Assembly: GCA_001830475.1 (NCBI GenBank)
Contig: MIAC01000207.1
Span: 64 to 6,003 of the forward strand
Length of the DNA: 5,940 bases
From: Rhodospirillales bacterium RIFCSPLOWO2_12_FULL_67_15
Lineage (GTDB): Bacteria > Pseudomonadota > Alphaproteobacteria > Rhodospirillales > 2-12-FULL-67-15
Direction of reading: 5' to 3'
The translations under genes and the position numbers were made by a program. Numbering within the stretch: the first letter of the stretch is position 1; every line of letters starts with the position of its first letter. A model generated the notes under the pieces. The model made no database searches and had not been told where the DNA came from. It saw only the letters and a program-made list of their open reading frames with translations. Shown one piece after another: positions 5,610 through 5,940 of the stretch.

Positions 5610-5940
5610 TCAGGGCCGGACGTAGGCCCATCCTTCCTGCTGGCGCTCAATGAGATGGACGACGCCCGAAGGCGTCATCTTGCCCTCGGGTACGATGGGG
5701 ATTTTCTTGTTCTCGGCTTTCGCCATCCGGGCCTGGGTATTGGCGCAAGCGATGAACTCAAGCCCGTCCATGCTCTTCTTCAGGCTGGCGATGCGATCCT
5801 TGACCGGCGAGGTATCGGCCCGCAACATGTGCAGGCCGGGACCGTAGGCGACGATCTCGACCTCGGCGAGCTGGCCTTTCTCGCGGTAGTAGTCGAGGAC
5901 GTTGGTGGCGTTGTTGAGCGCCAAGTTCATCCGTGCCGGA
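5610..5940 (-). CDS. DsrE/DsrF-like family protein (partial, N-terminus outside window)
   Basis: The reading frame stays open to the right edge. The residues before the first internal Met are PAR, giving PARMNLALNNATNVLDYY, which is the interior of the family's conserved N-terminal helix. The Met at 5930 is therefore probably not the start. From that Met there are 106 residues. VEIVAYGPGLHMLRAD (24-39), the cysteine loop FIACANTQ (59-66, C62) and the C-terminal HLIERQQEGWAYVRP (92-106) are typical of the short DsrE-like proteins common in proteobacteria. The DsrE fold is linked to sulfur-relay and thiol chemistry through the conserved Cys, but the role of this branch is unknown. A leader peptide cannot be judged because the N-terminus is missing. 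It is a monocistronic end or last gene, closed by the terminator at 5553-5584. Confidence 0.88.
   Translation of the reverse strand, partial: PARMNLALNNATNVLDYYREKGQLAEVEIVAYGPGLHMLRADTSPVKDRIASLKKSMDGLEFIACANTQARMAKAENKKIPIVPEGKMTPSGVVHLIERQQEGWAYVRP

Noticed and set aside
4268..5650. 460-residue open frame on the minus strand opposite the transporter
   Set aside because: It is an antisense shadow of a clear MFS gene in GC-rich DNA. Its composition is rich in Arg, Glu, Asp and Ala with no recognisable domain, and it runs through a terminator hairpin and a repeat.

Overview
The window is GC-rich, densely coding DNA with the codon style of a high-GC proteobacterium. The protein content suggests an alphaproteobacterium, possibly a Rhodospirillales relative: an HSD10-type dehydrogenase, acetoacetyl-CoA synthetase, a YciI protein, a DsrE protein and a LonC-like protease beside a small zincin. 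That placement rests on remembered similarity, not on a search. The window holds seven protein genes. Two are cut by its edges: the LonC-like gene at the left (its C-terminus is missing) and the DsrE gene at the right (its N-terminus is missing).

Left part, minus strand, 1-1658: a compact three-gene operon read right to left. It contains a short-chain dehydrogenase of the 3-hydroxyacyl-CoA dehydrogenase type II family, then a 132-residue HEXXH metallopeptidase 4 nt downstream, then a LonC/AAA_32-type Lon-like protease whose ATG overlaps the metallopeptidase stop (ATGA). A 131-bp divergent spacer (1659-1789) carries plausible back-to-back promoters.

Middle part, plus strand, 1790-5545: a YciI-family protein, acetoacetyl-CoA synthetase, and a 12-TM major facilitator transporter of the monocarboxylate/oxalate-formate type. 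The synthetase gene is bracketed by two same-orientation copies of a 67-69 bp palindromic element. Each copy can fold into three hairpins closed by terminal GTCA/TGAC arms, and the second copy ends just upstream of the transporter's ribosome binding site. A near-perfect 16-bp direct repeat flanks the first copy.

Right part, minus strand, 5553-5940: a DsrE-family protein entering from the right, ending at a strong intrinsic terminator that also separates it from the convergent transporter gene.

How the genes may work together: the dehydrogenase and acetoacetyl-CoA synthetase both act in beta-oxidation, branched-chain or ketone-body carbon flow, and the transporter is of a type that often moves small carboxylates. 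Acetoacetate or 3-hydroxybutyrate scavenging is therefore a reasonable but unproven reading. The genes look like ordinary core or housekeeping families. I see no phage, CRISPR, defence, toxin-antitoxin or biosynthetic system here, and no stretch over 300 bases without a gene. The most interesting items are the structured repeats around the synthetase and the coupled protease pair.
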